A DNA stretch of 34,630 nucleotides from NCBI GenBank assembly GCA_964654155.1, contig CAZZGL010000007.1, positions 1 through 34,630 of the forward strand, read 5' to 3'. The notes under the pieces are model-generated. The model did no database searches. It saw only the letters and a program-made list of their open reading frames with translations, and was not told the origin of the DNA. Positions 16,330 to 24,690 of this stretch are shown here, in pieces (the first letter of the stretch is position 1; the number at the start of each line of letters is the position of its first letter). The DNA comes from CAG-826 sp964654155 (GTDB lineage Bacteria > Bacillota_I > Bacilli_A > RFN20 > CAG-826). A program made the position numbers and the translations under genes.

Positions 16330-17622
16330 TTATAATAATTCTTTGGTTTTTCTAACAAGGTAAAGAGGAAGATTAGTAAAATTACCATCTTTATGATAAC
16401 CACGTTTAGAAAAGCGGAATGCATGTTTTGGATTATGCTCTACAATATACCTTTTAAAGGAAGGAGAAGATTTATCATCACCACTTTTAACTTCAATTGG
16501 GATTATTTCTATGCCATTTTGTAGTATGAAGTCGAGTTCGCTAACTTTATCAGAGTAATAACGAGGTTCGATTTCGAATAGTCCGCGAAGCTGTTGTAGT
16601 ACAAAGTTTTCCGTTAGAGGTCCCTTAAATTGATAATCTGTTTTTAATAAGATTGCAGCATTATCAATACCAGCCATATGTTTAAGAAGTCCAGTATCAA
16701 AGAAAAATAGTTTAAATTGATCTAGTTTATCAAAAGCAGATAAAGGGTGTTCAATTTTTGATACATTATAAATACGATTAAGCATACCCGCAGAAACTAA
16801 CCATTCTATTGCTTCTTCAAAATCTCTAGCTCTACCTCCATTACGAACAGCTCCATACATAAACTTTTCATTTGATTTTGCTAGTTGTGATACGATACTA
16901 CGAAATACCATTAGTAGACGACCACTACTGATTTTACCATTGTGTTTAGAAAAGTCATTTTCATAAAGCTCAATAAGTTCTTGTTGAATTTTTGATACCT
17001 TATCAGGATCTTTATATTTAATCCAGGAAGAGACACATTCAGGCATACCTCCAATAATGAGGTAATAATTGTAGACTTCTAACAAACGCTTATGGAATAT
17101 TTCTTCAATAGATTGCTCTTTTTGAACACTTTTATAGAAAGTATATAAGTAGGGATCAATTGCGTCTAGAAACTCATCAAAAGTTAAAGGGTAGATATTT
17201 AATAGATTAACCATACCTACAGGATATGATTTTGGCTTTGCTAGTAGGGTGCCAAGTAGACTTCCTGCGGCAATAACATGATATTCATTTGCGGATTCTT
17301 TAAAGTATTTAAGGGTATTTAAAGCTTCAGGACACTCTTGAATCTCATCGAAGATAATAAGAGTTTTATCAGGATTAATCTTTTCACCACTAATCATGGA
17401 TAGCAGTTCAATGATACGATGAGGATTTTTATTTGTTTCAAAAATAGATTTTAATTCATCTTCTTCGTCAAAGTTAAAATAGACAAAATTTTCATAGTAA
17501 TTTCGTCCAAATTCTTTCATCAGCCAAGTTTTACCAACTTGTCTTGCTCCTTTAAGCACCATTGGCTTACGTTCAGGATTATTTTTCCATTGTATTAATT
17601 CTACAATCGCATTACGTTTCAT
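16330..17622 (-). CDS. AAA-type ATPase with DUF4143 nuclease-like C-terminus
   Basis: 430 residues from the ATG at 17622, which has AGGGTG 8-10 bases upstream. A GTG four codons earlier overlaps that site. Walker A is GARQVGKTW (about 25-33), Walker B LIIFDEIQ (about 92-99), with a sensor-like AAGSLLG after it. The C-terminal part is DUF4143-like and ends in ELDFILQNG and PIEVKSGDD (about 350-380), the D and ExK pattern of PD-(D/E)XK folds. These proteins are common in gut Bacillota; their role is not settled and a defence or mobile-element function is often proposed. The promoter lies in an array of 33-bp direct repeats. Confidence 0.85.
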   Translation of the reverse strand: MKRNAIVELIQWKNNPERKPMVLKGARQVGKTWLMKEFGRNYYENFVYFNFDEEDELKSIFETNKNPHRIIELLSMISGEKINPDKTLIIFDEIQECPEALNTLKYFKESANEYHVIAAGSLLGTLLAKPKSYPVGMVNLLNIYPLTFDEFLDAIDPYLYTFYKSVQKEQSIEEIFHKRLLEVYNYYLIIGGMPECVSSWIKYKDPDKVSKIQQELIELYENDFSKHNGKISSGRLLMVFRSIVSQLAKSNEKFMYGAVRNGGRARDFEEAIEWLVSAGMLNRIYNVSKIEHPLSAFDKLDQFKLFFFDTGLLKHMAGIDNAAILLKTDYQFKGPLTENFVLQQLRGLFEIEPRYYSDKVSELDFILQNGIEIIPIEVKSGDDKSSPSFKRYIVEHNPKHAFRFSKRGYHKDGNFTNLPLYLVRKTKELL

Positions 17623-17654
17623 ATTAATAATCACCCTTTTTAATTGGTAAACAT

Positions 17655-17738
17655 ATCATAACACATTTTTCATGATGTTTTAATATCTATTTTGCACATT
17701 TTTTCATAATTTTTAAACATCATAAAACACATTTTTAC
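17655..17738 (-). promoter_or_regulatory. Promoter and 33-bp direct repeat array of the ATPase at 16330
   Basis: CACATTTTT (AAAAATGTG on the minus strand) starts at 17662, 17695 and 17728, exactly 33 bp apart. The minus-strand -10 box TATGAT (17660-17655) directly abuts the first copy. A weak -35 (TTAAAA) is 17 bases upstream, between copies. Sequence around the copies, such as CATGATG/CATCATA, is also partly repeated. It looks like a repressor or activator array. Confidence 0.6.
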
Positions 17739-17898
17739 TGCTCATTCAATTTTTATACGATTACCATATTCACATGTTAATTATTAATATAAAAATGAAA
17801 AGGTAATCTGTTATTAAATCAAGCTTATTTTTAATAGTTCTAGAATGATTCATTGCCTTATTAATAATTTATACGAATTAAAAAAGAAGAATATTGTT

Positions 17899-17988
17899 TA
17901 TATTATTCCGTAAAACGTGAATATTGTTCCGAAAGTTATTGATATTATTCCGAAAACTATCGATATTATTCTGAATTACTGGTATAAT
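17899..17988 (+). promoter_or_regulatory. Four direct repeats of about 21 bp and promoter of the HTH-ATPase gene
   Basis: Units at 17899, 17919, 17941 and 17962 share (G/T)ATATTATTCCG(A/T)AAA, with the last one diverged. The -10 box TATAAT (17983-17988) directly follows the array and the candidate -35 (TCGATA, 17960-17965) lies in the last unit. A protein bound here would touch RNA polymerase. Confidence 0.65.
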
Positions 17989-18022
17989 AGTGTAAAGAAA
18001 TTATATGTAGGAGGGAATCTTT

Positions 18023-19882
18023 ATGGCTAAGACAATGTTTGTAAAAGAGGCGGCAAGAGTTTGGAATATATCTGAAAGAAGAGTTTCAGAACTTTGTAAA
18101 AAAGGACAAATTGAAGGAGCGGTAAAACATGGAAAATTTTGGATCATTCCTATTGATGCGGAAAGACCATTGGATGGTAGAGCAAAATGTGGTATGTATA
18201 AAAAGAATAGATATCAAAAGAATTTACCATTACCAATTGGGATTTCTGATTATCGTGTAGCTTCTACAGAATATTATTACGTTGATAAAACAATGATGAT
18301 TAAAGATTTTATTGATGAGCGGCCAATGGTATCACTATTTACTCGCCCTCGTCGCTTTGGAAAAACCTTAAATATGGATATGCTTCGTACTTTTTTTGAA
18401 AAGACTGATGAAGATACTTCTATTTATTTTAAAGATAAAAAGATTTGGTCTTGTGGTCAAAAATATCGTGATTATCAAGGACAGTATCCTGTTATTTTTG
18501 TAACATTTAAGGATATCAAATGTGAAACATGGGAAGCTACATATGACTTATTGTATAAAACCTTACGCGATGAATTTGAAAGACATAGCGAGCTTTTGAA
18601 AAGTTCAAAATTAAGTTCATATAGCAAAGAATATATTTGTAAAGTACTTGATGATGAGGCCTCGGAAAATGATATGATGATGTCGCTTTCAAAATTATCA
18701 CAAATGTTAGATGAGCATTATAGTAAAAAAGCTATTATAATAATCGATGAATACGATATTCCTATTCAACAAGGATATATGCAAGGATTCTATGATAAGG
18801 TTATACTATTCATGCGGAACCTTTTTTCTGGCGGTTTTAAAGATAATAGACATTTATCATATGGCATTTTAACAGGAATTTTACGAGTTGCAAAAGAAAG
18901 TATTTTCAGTGGTTTAAATAATCCTACAATAAATTCTGTTTTAGATAATAAATATAGTTCTTATTTTGGATTTACTTCTGATGAGATAAAGCAAATGGCA
19001 AAATATTATGGTGTTAGCGATAAATATGATGAATTATGTGAGTGGTATGATGGTTATCGTTTTGGTAAAACGGATATTTTTAATCCATGGTCAGTTATTA
19101 ATTATTTTAATAATGAATGTGAACCAAGAGCGTTTTGGCAAGCTACTGGAAGCAATGATATTATTGGAGAAATTATTAACGAAGCAGATGAAGAAATATA
19201 TGAAAAACTTACTTCTCTTGTTAATGGAAATTCTTTTACAACCTACATCGACACAGGGGTGATTTATCCTCAAATTAAGAATAATCCATCAACAATATAT
19301 AGCTTTTTGCTTGTTGCAGGTTATTTAAAAGTTCTTAATAAAACACCATCTTTTAATGGCGATTATATGTATGAGGTTGCACTCCCAAATAAAGAAATAT
19401 CTCTTGTTTATAATAAAGAAATTTTGCAAAAACTTGATAGTATCATACCTCAATCAACTGCCATTTCTATTCAAGAAGCAATATTCTCTGGTAATAATGA
19501 TAAGCTGAAACAATCTATTCAAACTTTGCTTACACAGTCGGTAAGTTCTTTTGATACCGCAGGTGAAAATTTTTATCATGGATTTATGCTTGGACTTTGT
19601 GCATTGCTCGGCGGTGCTTTTGTATCATCTAATAGAGAATCGGGTGAAGGAAGATATGATATTCAATTAAAGCCAATAAATAAAAATTTACCGGGTATTT
19701 TAATTGAACTTAAAGCAGAAAAAAATTGTAAAGGTGAAAGACTTAAAATGTTAGCCAAAACTGCACTTGAACAGATCAATGATAAAAAATACGATACTGA
19801 ACTTGTTGCTGCTGGAGTCAAAACAATATATAAATATGGTGTAGCCTTCAGCGGTAAAAATGTTGAGGTTGTGATAGGATAA
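18023..19882 (+). CDS. HTH-fused AAA-ATPase-like protein with PD-(D/E)XK nuclease-like domain
   Basis: 619 residues; GGAGGGAA stands 7 bases before the ATG. Residues 1-50 are an excisionase-like helix-turn-helix (VKEAARVWNISERRVSELCK, then GQIEGAVKHGKFWIIP). The ATPase domain (AAA-ATPase_like family) starts at about 68 with ISDYRVASTEYYYVDKT. It has the P-loop FTRPRRFGKTLNMDML (about 104-119) and Walker B AIIIIDEYDIPI (about 235-246). The C-terminus holds GRYDIQLKP and GILIELKAEKN (about 541-566), the D and ExK residues of PDDEXK_9. The HTH-ATPase-nuclease order could let the protein bind its own promoter repeats. Its biological role is not established. Confidence 0.87.
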   Translation: MAKTMFVKEAARVWNISERRVSELCKKGQIEGAVKHGKFWIIPIDAERPLDGRAKCGMYKKNRYQKNLPLPIGISDYRVASTEYYYVDKTMMIKDFIDERPMVSLFTRPRRFGKTLNMDMLRTFFEKTDEDTSIYFKDKKIWSCGQKYRDYQGQYPVIFVTFKDIKCETWEATYDLLYKTLRDEFERHSELLKSSKLSSYSKEYICKVLDDEASENDMMMSLSKLSQMLDEHYSKKAIIIIDEYDIPIQQGYMQGFYDKVILFMRNLFSGGFKDNRHLSYGILTGILRVAKESIFSGLNNPTINSVLDNKYSSYFGFTSDEIKQMAKYYGVSDKYDELCEWYDGYRFGKTDIFNPWSVINYFNNECEPRAFWQATGSNDIIGEIINEADEEIYEKLTSLVNGNSFTTYIDTGVIYPQIKNNPSTIYSFLLVAGYLKVLNKTPSFNGDYMYEVALPNKEISLVYNKEILQKLDSIIPQSTAISIQEAIFSGNNDKLKQSIQTLLTQSVSSFDTAGENFYHGFMLGLCALLGGAFVSSNRESGEGRYDIQLKPINKNLPGILIELKAEKNCKGERLKMLAKTALEQINDKKYDTELVAAGVKTIYKYGVAFSGKNVEVVIG

Positions 19883-20022
19883 TCTTTGCTTATTATTCAG
19901 TATATGTTATATATTGAAAAAATAGAATTTACTAAATTTATACTTACTAACAATTTATATAAAGATAAGTAATTATTGAAGTGTTCATAAATTAGTTGAT
20001 TTCTTTGTTTAGTGAAATAATG

Positions 20023-20104
20023 ATGATTGCGCTTTTTGGATAAAAGCCGCTTTTTATGATTGCGCTTTTTGAAATTTATCGATATAATATGATTGCGTAT
20101 TTTA
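20023..20104 (+). promoter_or_regulatory. Promoter within 33-bp direct repeats, ATPase at 20122
   Basis: ATGATTGCG starts at 20023, 20056 and 20089, again exactly 33 bp apart; the first two copies agree over 16 bases (ATGATTGCGCTTTTTG). TTGCGC (20060-20065), a 17-base spacer and TATAAT (20083-20088) make the promoter, so copy 2 holds the -35 and copy 3 covers the likely start of transcription. This rules out the ATG at 20056 as a start codon. Confidence 0.7.
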
Positions 20105-20121
20105 TTAAGGCGGTGAAATTG

Positions 20122-21480
20122 ATGTTTGAAAGAAAAGTATATAATCAACTTCTTCAATGGAAAAATGAGACTAAGGGAACTAAAGCGATATTGATAGAAG
20201 GTGCTAGGCGTATAGGAAAATCAACAGTGGTAGAGGAGTTTGCTAAGAAAAATTATAAAAGCTATATTTTAATTGATTTTTCAAAAGTTACATCATCAAT
20301 TAAGGAGGCGTTTAATAATCTTCTTGATAATTTGGATTCTTTATTTATGATTTTATCGGTTGAATATGATACTCCTCTTTATCAAAGAGATTCTGTTTTA
20401 ATTTTTGATGAAGTTCAATGTTTTCCTAGAGCAAGAGAAGCAATAAAGCACTTGGTAAAAGATGGAAGATATGATTACATAGAAACAGGATCTTTAATTT
20501 CAATTAGGGAAAATACCAAGAATATATTAATACCTTCTGAAGAAAGAAGTATTCGAATGTATCCTATGGACTTCGAAGAGTTTGCGCTTGCAATGGGGGA
20601 AGGTATGTTAATTACCTATATAAAAAAATGTTTTGAAGAAAAAAAGCCATTATATGATTCTCTTCATAAAAAAGCGATGTTCTTATTTAAACAATATATG
20701 TTGGTTGGTGGAATGCCAAAAGCTGTTGATGAATATATTTTGAATAAAAAGCAGTTTTTGCAATGTGAAAATGAAAAAAGGGATATTTTAAAAACATATA
20801 GAAATGATATTCATAAAATTGATCGTTCATATAAAGCAAAAGTATTATCTATATTTGACCAAATTCCATCGTTTTTATCACAACATGAAAAAAGAGTTAA
20901 GATTAATTCAATTTCAGTTAATAATTCCGCTATTGATTATGAAGAAACATTTTTCTGGTTATCAGATTCTATGATATGCAATGAGTGTTTTTTGAGTACA
21001 GACCCTAATATTGGTCTTTCATTATCTGAAAAAAGAAATTATGTAAAATGTTATATGGGAGATACTGGATTGCTCATAACTCACACATTTGATGAAAATG
21101 ATAGCAATAAAACAAATTACCATAAAGAATTGTTATCAGATAAATTATCGATTAATAAAGGAATGTTTTTTGAAAATGTTGTTGCGCAAATGTTGGTGGC
21201 AAATGGACATAAACTGTTTTTTTACACTAGATATAATGAAGAAAAGCACAGAAATGATATAGAAATTGATTTTTTGTTAACGGTTGGGAACAAAGTATCA
21301 AAAAAATTAATACCAATAGAAGTTAAGTCATCAAAATCTTATAAAATTGAATCAATGCTTAAGTTTATAGCTAAATTTAAAGATAGAGTTGATAAAGCAT
21401 ACATAATCCATCCTAAAAATTTATCTATTAGAGAAGATGGCATTATTTGTATTCCGGTATATATGACATTTTGTCTATAA
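20122..21480 (+). CDS. AAA-type ATPase with DUF4143-like C-terminus
   Basis: 452 residues from the ATG at 20122, after AAGGCGGTG. The open frame reaches back to 20056, but that part is the promoter. Walker A is EGARRIGKSTVVEEF (about 26-40) and Walker B SVLIFDEVQCF (about 91-101). ETGSLISIRE is the sensor-like block and RMYPMDFEEFALAMG follows it. The C-terminus has EIDFLLTVGN and LIPIEVKSSKSY (about 388-412), the D and ExK residues of a PD-(D/E)XK-like fold. It belongs to the same broad family as the gene at 16330-17622 but is clearly diverged. Confidence 0.85.
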   Translation: MFERKVYNQLLQWKNETKGTKAILIEGARRIGKSTVVEEFAKKNYKSYILIDFSKVTSSIKEAFNNLLDNLDSLFMILSVEYDTPLYQRDSVLIFDEVQCFPRAREAIKHLVKDGRYDYIETGSLISIRENTKNILIPSEERSIRMYPMDFEEFALAMGEGMLITYIKKCFEEKKPLYDSLHKKAMFLFKQYMLVGGMPKAVDEYILNKKQFLQCENEKRDILKTYRNDIHKIDRSYKAKVLSIFDQIPSFLSQHEKRVKINSISVNNSAIDYEETFFWLSDSMICNECFLSTDPNIGLSLSEKRNYVKCYMGDTGLLITHTFDENDSNKTNYHKELLSDKLSINKGMFFENVVAQMLVANGHKLFFYTRYNEEKHRNDIEIDFLLTVGNKVSKKLIPIEVKSSKSYKIESMLKFIAKFKDRVDKAYIIHPKNLSIREDGIICIPVYMTFCL

Positions 21481-21562
21481 TAGTAATTATGCATTAAAAT
21501 ATAAAATGATAAAAATTAGATAAGAAAAAGGTATTAAAACGAGCTATATTTATTAAAATAAT

Positions 21563-21605
21563 CAAAAAAAATAAACCTCTTATGGTATGAAGAAAAAAGG
21601 TTTAT
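21563..21605 (-). terminator. Terminator of the Fic gene
   Basis: ATAAACCT (21571-21578) pairs with AGGTTTAT (21598-21605). On the minus strand the stem is followed by a long T run (21570-21564). It lies about 40 bases after the Fic stop codon. Confidence 0.75.
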
Positions 21606-21642
21606 AAAAATTTATTTATAATCTAAAAATGTTATTTCATCA

Positions 21643-22716
21643 TCAAAAGCTATCATTTATTTTTTTTAAATGATGATATAGTGTATAAAACGTTGCAGGT
21701 CCTTTACCATATTTTACAATATAGTTTTCAGAAATAAGTTCCCTTAATGCTTTTTCTACAGCAGAACGACTAAGATTCGTACACATTTCCATAATGTCAC
21801 TTTTAGTTATCTTTCCAAGCTTAATGGTAAATACATCTTTTACCATTTCTTTTGCTGTTTTTTTGCTTGATACTATTTGCAAACGTTCTTCAAAATCTCT
21901 ATAAGCAGCAAGAACAACTCCAAGGATATATTTTGTAAATGAAGTATCATCATTTATTCCTTCATGCCAATTTAAAGATGCAATTTGCAAAGCATCATAG
22001 TATTCATCTTTATGCTCATTAATCTTTTTTTCAAGTGATATATATTTACCAACTACATAACCATTTTTGTATAAAAGTAATGTTGTAAGAAGTCTACTCA
22101 TACGACCATTACCATCATTAAAAGGATGGATACAAAGGAAATCATGAATAAACGTTGGAATAACAACCAAAGGATCAATATCTCCTTTTGAGATGATTTC
22201 ATTATAATTTTTGCAAAGTCTATCAATAGCATCTGGCGTTTCAAAAGGTTCTAAAGGTTTAAATCTTACAACTACGCTACCATCTGCTTTAATTTCATCA
22301 ATTTCATTTGATGCTGTTTTAAATTGGCCTCCAAACGATGTAGGCAAAAATGAATATAATTTTTTGTGAAGTTGAAGTATTACATTTGTTGTTATAGGTA
22401 TATATTCAAAACTTTCATGAATCATTTCAAGAACAGCTCTGTAACCAAGAATTTCTTGTTCATCTCTATTGCGTGGTGAAGTTTTTTCTTTCATTAACTG
22501 TTTTAAACGCTGATTTGTCGTTATAATTCCTTCGATGGCATTAGAGGATTCAACACTTTGGATTTTAGCAAGTTCAACAAGTCTTTCAAGTTCCATAGGT
22601 TTTTGTTGCAAGTATAATTGTTGTCTGCCTTTATATTCATGAATAAGTCCGATATAACCAAGAATATCTTTATCCCATTGTTTTTCTTTTAAGAAGTCAT
22701 AATTAAATTCGCGCAT
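21643..22716 (-). CDS. Fic-domain protein with N-terminal inhibitory motif and C-terminal HTH
   Basis: 357 residues; AAAGGAG about 9 bases before the ATG. Fic enzymes usually transfer AMP from ATP to a target protein hydroxyl group. The catalytic loop is complete: HPFNDGNGRMSR (about 196-207), with His as catalytic base. SSNAIEGI (about 57-64) matches the inhibitory (S/T)xxxE(G/N) motif N-terminal to the Fic core, so activity is probably self-limited. The C-terminal 70 residues look like a winged helix (KITKSDIMEMCTNLSRSAVE, then ALRELISENYIVKYGKGPAT). Binding sites for this HTH may be the TAAGCGATT repeats in its promoter, as judged from position only. Confidence 0.92.
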   Translation of the reverse strand: MREFNYDFLKEKQWDKDILGYIGLIHEYKGRQQLYLQQKPMELERLVELAKIQSVESSNAIEGIITTNQRLKQLMKEKTSPRNRDEQEILGYRAVLEMIHESFEYIPITTNVILQLHKKLYSFLPTSFGGQFKTASNEIDEIKADGSVVVRFKPLEPFETPDAIDRLCKNYNEIISKGDIDPLVVIPTFIHDFLCIHPFNDGNGRMSRLLTTLLLYKNGYVVGKYISLEKKINEHKDEYYDALQIASLNWHEGINDDTSFTKYILGVVLAAYRDFEERLQIVSSKKTAKEMVKDVFTIKLGKITKSDIMEMCTNLSRSAVEKALRELISENYIVKYGKGPATFYTLYHHLKKINDSF

Positions 22717-22821
22717 AATCGCTCACTCCTTTCTTTAATCGCTTATATTATATTAAAAAGTAAGCGATTTGTCGATAGAATAAGTTATTTATCCCTTGCT
22801 TTTTCAGAATTATAAGCGACT
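22717..22821 (-). promoter_or_regulatory. Promoter and operator sites of the Fic gene
   Basis: On the minus strand TCGACA (22775-22770), a 17-base spacer and a perfect TATAAT (22752-22747) form a strong promoter. AATCGCTTA (22737-22745) and TAAGCGATT (22761-22769) make a perfect inverted pair, one inside the spacer and one just after the -10. Partial copies lie at 22717-22723 and 22813-22819. This points to tight repression, plausibly by the gene's own C-terminal HTH. Confidence 0.7.
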
Positions 22822-23117
22822 TTGTTTTAGTGCTCAATTTTAGTTTAATTAACTATATATGATAATTATTGTTTAAAAGTAATTTACAAGTGTGTTTTTA
22901 AATTAATTATAGTTCTGTCTTGTTTTTTAATGAAGAATTTTGTCAAATGCATTAATGATTATTTATATATTCGATATTTAATAATAAACTTATTGTTTAT
23001 AAAAAATAATTAGTAATTACGCATGAAAATAAAAAAATTAAATTTTTAAATAAAATCTTAATCGAAGGAACAAACATAAGTTAATCATAGTTAAAAACTA
23101 AGAATTAATATAGTTTA
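22822..23117. other. Intergenic region, no gene seen
   Basis: About 300 bases of AT-rich sequence between the divergent Fic gene and the DUF3990 cassette. I see no ORF with a ribosome site and no clear hairpin. Confidence 0.5.
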
Positions 23118-23150
23118 ATCATATTTCTGTTATGCTGATAGAAATATGAT
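23118..23150 (+). promoter_or_regulatory. Perfect 11-bp inverted repeat before the DUF3990 cassette
   Basis: ATCATATTTCT (23118-23128) and AGAAATATGAT (23140-23150) are exact reverse complements with an 11-base spacer. The second arm ends 3 bases before the ribosome site GGTGGGG. It may be an operator or a leader hairpin next to the ribosome site. Confidence 0.6.
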
Positions 23151-23168
23151 AATGGTGGGGTGATGGTT

Positions 23169-23474
23169 ATGCGGCTAATATATTCTGTTTTAGAAGATGA
23201 AAGAAGACGAAATGAATATATGTTAGAGAGATACGAAAAGGAATTATCACTTTTACCAAAAGGAAAAATCACGCCTAAAATTACAAAAGCCAACATATAC
23301 TACTATTTGAAATACAGAGACGGTCAAAAGGTATGTGCAAAATATATCGGTAAGAACGAAGCTGATATTGCTATTGTTGCGGAACAACTTGAAAGACGAA
23401 AGGTTGTCGAGGGGCTCGTTAAAGAATTAAAAGCAGAGCAAGCAAAGATTAAGAAAATGGAGGCAATCGTATGA
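23169..23474 (+). CDS. Small coiled-coil-like protein, first gene of the DUF3990 cassette
   Basis: 101 residues from the ATG at 23169, 8 bases after GGTGGGG; the GTG and ATG a few codons earlier lie on the ribosome site. The N-terminal part is a charged helix (EDERRRNEYMLERYEKELS). The middle, KANIYYYLKYRDGQKVCAKY followed by IGKNEADI, resembles the short beta element of DUF6788-like proteins. A long Lys/Glu-rich helix ends it. Its stop overlaps the next start (ATGA at 23471). Function unknown; an antitoxin or adaptor role would fit the position. Confidence 0.65.
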   Translation: MRLIYSVLEDERRRNEYMLERYEKELSLLPKGKITPKITKANIYYYLKYRDGQKVCAKYIGKNEADIAIVAEQLERRKVVEGLVKELKAEQAKIKKMEAIV

Positions 23475-23950
23475 AAGTATATCATGGTAGTCTTGTTATT
23501 GTGGAAAAGCCTGAAATTAGAGTTGGCGATAGATATTTAGATTTTGGTTATGGTTTTTATACCACAATGAATGAAGAACAAGCTATTAAATGGACTGAAA
23601 AACAAAAAAACAGAAAAGAAACGAATATCGGATATGTTTCAATGTATGACTTTGATATTGAAAAAGCAGAATCCGAATTAAAAATTATTCGTTTTGATAA
23701 AGCGGATAAGGAGTGGTTGGATTTTGTTTCCGTCAACCGCAAAGGACAATGTGGGGAAACATACGATATTGTCATAGGTCCTGTTGCTGATGACGGAGTT
23801 TATGAGGTCGTTAGATTTTACGAAATCGGCGTTTACGATTTGGAAGAAACATTAAAGAGATTAAAGGTTGAGGAACTCTATAATCAAGTATTGTTCCATA
23901 CTGAAAAATCTTTAACGTACTTAAAGTTTATTGGGACGGAGGAAAAATAA
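23471..23950 (+). CDS. DUF3990 protein, ADP-ribosyltransferase-like
   Basis: 159 residues. KVYHGSLVIVEKPEIR at the start, then YLDFGYGFYTTMNEEQAIKW (about 22-41) and YDIVIGPVADDGVYE (about 99-113), are the standard DUF3990 blocks. The YHGS and GFYTT phrases recall the NAD-binding elements of ADP-ribosyltransferase folds, to which I believe this family is assigned. The start overlaps the preceding stop as ATGA and the next gene starts directly after its stop, so translation is coupled. The base composition of this cassette is visibly less AT-rich than its neighbours, which suggests separate acquisition. A toxin role is inference. Confidence 0.8.
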   Translation: MKVYHGSLVIVEKPEIRVGDRYLDFGYGFYTTMNEEQAIKWTEKQKNRKETNIGYVSMYDFDIEKAESELKIIRFDKADKEWLDFVSVNRKGQCGETYDIVIGPVADDGVYEVVRFYEIGVYDLEETLKRLKVEELYNQVLFHTEKSLTYLKFIGTEEK

Positions 23951-24184
23951 ATGAACAAAGATAGATTTTCGGCTTTAATGGCTATGATGACTCCCGATAT
24001 AATCAGTAAGATAATGGATAAGTACGGATTGGACGAAGATAAGGCTATGGCATTGTTTCATAAGTCCGAACTTTACAAGGCACTTGAAAAAGAAGATACA
24101 AAAGTGTGGCAGTATAGTTCTGAAATGATTGTTGAATTATTCGACAGAGAAATGAATGGAAAACTGGAATTTCCGGAGGTATAG
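23951..24184 (+). CDS. DUF3791-like small protein A
   Basis: 77 residues; GGACGGAGG stands 9 bases before the ATG. Mostly helical, with MDKYGLDEDKAMALFHKSEL (about 23-42) and VWQYSSEMIVELFDRE, the usual pattern of the small helical proteins found beside DUF3990 genes. It ends 1 base before the next ATG. It is probably a partner or antidote of the DUF3990 protein, judged from gene order. Confidence 0.7.
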   Translation: MNKDRFSALMAMMTPDIISKIMDKYGLDEDKAMALFHKSELYKALEKEDTKVWQYSSEMIVELFDREMNGKLEFPEV

Positions 24185-24185
24185 T

Positions 24186-24392
24186 ATGAGTAAGACATTG
24201 CAATTTAAAACTTTTTGTTTTGAAATGTACAAAGCAGAAAAGGGGCTGACAGGTATTCAAACCCAAGAACTTTTTGAAAAATATAAAGTTTTTGAATATC
24301 TTGATACTTTTTACGAAGTGTTACACACTACAGGACATAGATATATTATCAATGATATTGACTTGTATATTGAAGCTCGTAAAAAGGCTTAA
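24186..24392 (+). CDS. DUF3791-like small protein B
   Basis: 68 residues from the ATG at 24186, with CGGAGG 6 bases upstream inside the end of the previous gene. An in-frame ATG at 24156 lies within that gene and lacks a site. LQFKTFCFEMYKAEKGLTG, ELFEKYKVFEYLDTFYEVLH and IINDIDLYIEARK match DUF3791. Last gene of the four-gene cassette. Confidence 0.78.
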   Translation: MSKTLQFKTFCFEMYKAEKGLTGIQTQELFEKYKVFEYLDTFYEVLHTTGHRYIINDIDLYIEARKKA

Positions 24393-24498
24393 ACAAAATC
24401 GAATATGACACTAACCTAATTTTTTTTAATAATTTTGCAAAAAAATGAAGTTAAAAAATATCTTATTTAAAAAATTATATTAATTTTACTCTAACAAG

Positions 24499-24523
24499 TT
24501 TCTTGTGTTGTACAAGAAATTTT
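24499..24523 (+). terminator. Probable terminator of the DUF3990 cassette
   Basis: TTTCTTGT (24499-24506) pairs perfectly with ACAAGAAA (24512-24519) around a 5-base loop, followed by TTTT. The U-run is short, so strength is uncertain. Confidence 0.5.
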
Positions 24524-24611
24524 GAGAATAATTACTTTCATATATTTTAATAGCTAGGGTGTTTAATAAAAAAATATAACACTCAAACTTTATCATAATC
24601 ATAAGTAGCAC

Positions 24612-24690
24612 AATAAAATAATCACAAATCTATTTAATAAAATACCGCAAATGTGTGTAATAAAATACCACAAATCTCTTTAATAAATTA
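24612..24690 (+). repeat. Direct repeats of 23-24 bp fused to a truncated ATPase gene
   Basis: Units at 24612, 24636 and 24659 share AATAAAATA(C/A)(C/T)(G/A/C)CAAAT, and a partial fourth starts at 24682. In the intact ATPase loci such arrays are promoter regions. Here the array runs directly into codons for the P-loop, so the promoter-proximal part of the gene appears deleted. Confidence 0.65.

Noticed and set aside
17899..17981. Direct repeats as replication iterons of a plasmid origin
   Set aside because: The next gene is an HTH-ATPase-nuclease fusion, not a Rep protein, and a promoter -10 directly follows the repeats.
20056..20121. Upstream ATG as start of the ATPase at 20122
   Set aside because: The -10 box of the promoter (20083-20088) lies within this part, and the ribosome site is before 20122.
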